Shown here piece after piece: positions 61,812 to 64,000 of a stretch of DNA of 64,000 nt. A program made the position numbers and the translations under genes. This stretch comes from Desulfobacterales bacterium (GTDB lineage: Bacteria; Desulfobacterota; Desulfobacteria; Desulfobacterales; JANQIE01). Where the stretch lies: positions 1 through 64,000 of the forward strand of contig JANQIE010000178.1 of the NCBI GenBank assembly GCA_028282295.1, in the 5' to 3' direction. The notes under the pieces are model-generated. The model was not told where the DNA came from, searched no databases, and saw only the letters and a list, made by a program, of their open reading frames with translations. How positions within the stretch are numbered: the first letter of the stretch is position 1; each line of letters begins with the position of its first letter.

Positions 61812-62162
61812 TTACCCCTGCCAGCGCGCCTTTTCAGATCTGATATCGATGTGCGTCCAGTCGGCATAGCGCCCGATGCCGCAGCGATCCGGATAGCACT
61901 CTTCCAGATAATCGGCCACGACATCCGCAGCAACCTTTTTTACCACGATATCGGCGGCCTGGCCGCGCACATGCCGTGATTGCGCCACGCCGCCGATTGC
62001 GGCGTTATGCGCCGCACAGCGGCACCCGCTGGTGATCCATACCGGGGTGTTGAAGTGCCGGCGCACGGCCTCCAACACCCGCAGCAAGGCCGGATCGATT
62101 GCCGCAAAGCCGCACCCGCAGCGGCAGGCAAATTCTTCGGATTTAAAATAAACGGATTGCAT
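61812..62162 (-). CDS. M15 family peptidase, probable endolysin
   Basis: 116 residues with SGCRCAAHNAAIGG, SRHVRGQAADI and THIDIR, supplying the His-Asp-His zinc site of D-Ala-D-Ala carboxypeptidase-type peptidases. In this position (after a holin-like gene) it should cut host peptidoglycan at lysis. No signal peptide, so release depends on the holin. Confidence 0.87.
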   Translation of the reverse strand: MQSVYFKSEEFACRCGCGFAAIDPALLRVLEAVRRHFNTPVWITSGCRCAAHNAAIGGVAQSRHVRGQAADIVVKKVAADVVADYLEECYPDRCGIGRYADWTHIDIRSEKARWQG

Positions 62163-62165
62163 AGG

Positions 62166-62648
62166 CTACCTGTTTTTGAGTCCCGGCGGCTGAAAGGCCC
62201 GGTCGCCGAACCACCAGACAATGGCGGTGCAGGTGGAAAAGATCATTGAATAGACGATATAGCGCAACAGTTCCTTGATTTCGGCCTGGGTCAATATATC
62301 GGCCAGACGGCTGTGCCGGTCGTCCAGACCGCTTAATATGTCCCAGAATATAACCAGGGCCACGACCACCAGGCCCGTGGTCAGCACAGGCCGGTACAGG
62401 GCCTTGACGGCGCTGACCCATTTATAGGTCGCCGGGGCGGCGTCGGCCTGGATGGACGACTTCAGGCCGTCCCACGCCCCCTGCTGGCTGCGCATCTCCA
62501 TTTCCACGCGCATCAGTTCCAGACGGTTTTTGTGCTCCTGGCGGGCCTGGAAGTATTTAAACACCCCGCCCAACCCGGCGCCGACCAAGCCGAACACACC
62601 ACCGCCGGCGGCCGAGCCGATGCCGCTGATGATTGCACTCCAATCCAT
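62166..62648 (-). CDS. Holin-like phage membrane protein
   Basis: 160 residues from ATG 62648 (AAAGG upstream). Gly-rich N-terminal hydrophobic stretch (about 7-30), a charged helical middle (QARQEHKNRLELMRVEMEM), then two membrane helices (about 90-108 and 133-150). Adjacent to the endolysin gene with a 3-bp gap. Matches 3-TM holin-like proteins. Confidence 0.75.
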   Translation of the reverse strand: MDWSAIISGIGSAAGGGVFGLVGAGLGGVFKYFQARQEHKNRLELMRVEMEMRSQQGAWDGLKSSIQADAAPATYKWVSAVKALYRPVLTTGLVVVALVIFWDILSGLDDRHSRLADILTQAEIKELLRYIVYSMIFSTCTAIVWWFGDRAFQPPGLKNR

Positions 62649-62686
62649 AATTGTCACCTTTCATTCAGAGGTTATAAGAATTTACA

Positions 62687-63262
62687 TCACGGGTTAACCA
62701 CAATGTTGACCGGCACACCGGGCGGCATGTAGATGGTCGTGGGCAGGGCCTCGGCCGGAGGGGTGTAATCAGCCGGATTCGGGGTGCCGGTGACCGGATT
62801 GCTCGGGTCGCTGATACCGTTGGCATTGTATGCGCTGACGGTGAAACGATACTCAACGCCGGGCCGAAAGCGGGTATCGTCGACGCTGAACCGGGTTGCG
62901 TCGCGCCCTTCAACGCGACCGACAAAGGGGCCGTCGGTGCCGTCGACGGCCTCAAAATTGACCACAAATCCGGTGACCGAATCATCCGCATGACGATCCC
63001 ATTGCAGCGTTACGGCCGTGGCGGTGGAGATAAACCCCACAGCGGTCAGCATCAGAATTACGATTAGTGATTTCATGGTGTTCATAATTTCGCTCCTTTG
63101 TTGTGGTGATAGTAATTCACACAATGTTTGTCTGTCGTCATCGTTGAGCCGCTGGTAGATGGATGCCAGCACCTGGCGCATGTTGCCGGCGCAGCCGGTC
63201 AGCGGCTGGTAGAGGTTGACCAGCAGCCGTCGGACGGCCTTGGGGGGGACCGCAGCGCTCAT
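62687..63262 (-). CDS. Fibronectin type III protein of the late phage operon
   Basis: 191 residues if read from ATG 63262, which overlaps the upstream stop as ATGA. A second start, ATG 63085, has AAAGGAG and opens a signal peptide (MNTMKSLIVILMLTAVG), giving 132 residues. The FN3 domain spans the middle (VTLQWDRHADDSVTGF, GVEYRFTVSAYNANG) with a Pro-rich tail. Which start is used, or both, cannot be told. Confidence 0.72.
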   Translation of the reverse strand: MSAAVPPKAVRRLLVNLYQPLTGCAGNMRQVLASIYQRLNDDDRQTLCELLSPQQRSEIMNTMKSLIVILMLTAVGFISTATAVTLQWDRHADDSVTGFVVNFEAVDGTDGPFVGRVEGRDATRFSVDDTRFRPGVEYRFTVSAYNANGISDPSNPVTGTPNPADYTPPAEALPTTIYMPPGVPVNIVVNP

Positions 63263-63606
63263 CAGGTCACCGCCTTTAAATCGGCGACGATGAACCGGCA
63301 GCTATCTACCAGCGGCAGGTTGGTGCCCAGGGTGCTGTTGTAGGTGCCCCGGACCGTCAGGTGCCGCACGCCGGTGTCGGAGTCGCCGGTGCGCTGCAGG
63401 TCGTTGCCGGTCAACACGATGGTGACCGTGGCGGCCGGGTCGATGGCGACCTGGTTGCGGCTGTTGATCGGGTTGCCGCCGGCGTCGGTCAGGGTCCAGG
63501 TCACGCCGGGGTTCGGGATCACGGCGGCGCCGGTTTCGTCGGTAAATTCGCACACAACGGCAAACGTGCTCTGCTCGATGGCGCGGGTGGTGATCAGGGT
63601 CGGCAT
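63262..63606 (-). CDS. Phage structural protein, immunoglobulin-like (114 aa)
   Basis: From ATG 63606 (GAGGTGACC upstream). Beta-rich: FAVVCEFTDETGAAV, VTWTLTDAGGNPI, HLTVRGTYNS. Resembles small beta-sandwich proteins in phage tail regions. Between a tail-like partial gene and the FN3 gene. Confidence 0.65.
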   Translation of the reverse strand: MPTLITTRAIEQSTFAVVCEFTDETGAAVIPNPGVTWTLTDAGGNPINSRNQVAIDPAATVTIVLTGNDLQRTGDSDTGVRHLTVRGTYNSTLGTNLPLVDSCRFIVADLKAVT

Positions 63607-63617
63607 GGTCACCTCGC

Positions 63618-64000
63618 TTAGGTCAGCGTCAATATGCTCGCGCCAAAATCGATGGTAAACGACTCACCGTCCTGCAAGGTGATCGCCGAACCGTAGTCCC
63701 ACCAGCCGATCAGCGGATCGGCGGGGGCTGCGGGGTCGTCGTTGAACAACACCACATAGCGGAACGGCCCGACAGTGCCACCGGCCGCGGTGATGATTTT
63801 ATCGACGCCGGTCAGGGTGCCGGTACCGCCGGTTTCGGTGTAGTCATTTTCGATGTCGACCGGTCCGGTGTAGCCGTTGCCGGCGGCGATCTCGGCCACG
63901 TCGGCTTTTACTGCGTGCAGGGCCGCATCCGGTGCGGTATTGCTCAGATAGGCCCTGAGAGTGTGACCGGCGCCGTGCAGTTGATGTACCCCGCGGCCCA
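63618..64000 (-). CDS. Phage structural protein, 5' part beyond window
   Basis: The frame runs through the right edge without a stop. Visible: a helical start (HTLRAYLSNTAPDAALHAVK) then a beta-rich region (VDIENDYTETGGTGTLTGV) and a C-terminal strand pattern ITLQDGESFTIDF. Looks like a phage tail or decoration protein. Length and true start unknown. Confidence 0.65.
   Translation of the reverse strand, partial: GRGVHQLHGAGHTLRAYLSNTAPDAALHAVKADVAEIAAGNGYTGPVDIENDYTETGGTGTLTGVDKIITAAGGTVGPFRYVVLFNDDPAAPADPLIGWWDYGSAITLQDGESFTIDFGASILTLT

Larger units (their letters stand above)
46984..64000. mobile_element. Integrated prophage (left end and most of the body)
   Basis: Begins at a partial tRNA-Ser 3' end beside an integrase and continues past the right edge. 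Contains integrase, Cro/CI switch, CII-like regulator, small phage genes, holin, M15 endolysin and structural genes. The right end, expected to carry the restored tRNA-Ser, is not in the window. Confidence 0.88.

Noticed and set aside
61752-61812. A RelE/Doc toxin after the Phd antitoxin
   Set aside because: Only about 60 bp with a terminator before the convergent endolysin gene; no ORF.

Overview
The window looks like a chromosome segment of a Gram-negative Desulfobacterota-type bacterium (the former deltaproteobacteria). This is inferred from gene content only: a complete Tol-Pal cluster, a type-B succinate dehydrogenase/fumarate reductase (sdhCAB with one cytochrome b subunit), bactofilin, MotAB, a type IV prepilin peptidase and PhaC. 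No species can be named from the sequence alone.

Layout 1-46.9 kb (host): lon (cut by the left edge), pilD, two small minus-strand genes, a phosphoesterase, a membrane protein, a DUF2062-KptA fusion, a nuclease and an M24 peptidase. Next comes a minus-strand metal ABC operon whose permease carries a C-terminal MntR/DtxR-like repressor. Then rplM-rpsI, a CYTH protein with an EEP nuclease, and a cell-shape cluster (Csd6-like L,D-transpeptidase, a bitopic coiled-coil protein, Csd4/M99 peptidase with a Gln zinc ligand, bactofilin). These are followed by a SAM hydroxide adenosyltransferase, ruvCAB, tolQRAB-pal-cpoB, an HD protein, sdhCAB, a response regulator with a degenerate HD-GYP domain, motAB, a GT9 glycosyltransferase, a KASIII-ACP-PhaC operon, murI, recR, ybaB, dnaX and tRNA-Ser(GGA).

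Host intergenic regions carry several families of palindromic repeats. Two 142-143 bp copies of one family (38.6 kb and 42.1 kb) are flanked by perfect 6-bp direct repeats, which marks them as transposed MITE-like elements. Shorter hairpins starting GGGCTCGCGC often sit directly on stop codons.

Layout 47.0-64 kb (prophage): a 23-bp copy of a tRNA-Ser 3' end marks the left attachment site, next to a tyrosine integrase. A leftward early operon runs from a Cro-like gene to the integrase and includes a radical SAM protein, many small proteins and a CII-like regulator. Opposite it lies a CI-like repressor. At the far right is a leftward late block (structural proteins, FN3 protein, holin, M15 endolysin) cut by the window edge.

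Between the repressor and the lysis genes lies an accessory block. It holds two copies of a two-gene module (small protein + DUF2335 membrane protein), an XRE regulator, an orphan Phd antitoxin and, most notable, a three-gene cassette on the other strand. That cassette encodes a LuxI/FeeM-like acyltransferase, a 7TM-DISM receptor fused to a LytTR DNA-binding domain, and a stand-alone receiver protein. It has the parts of a lipid-signal communication system carried by a prophage and is the leading candidate for something undescribed.
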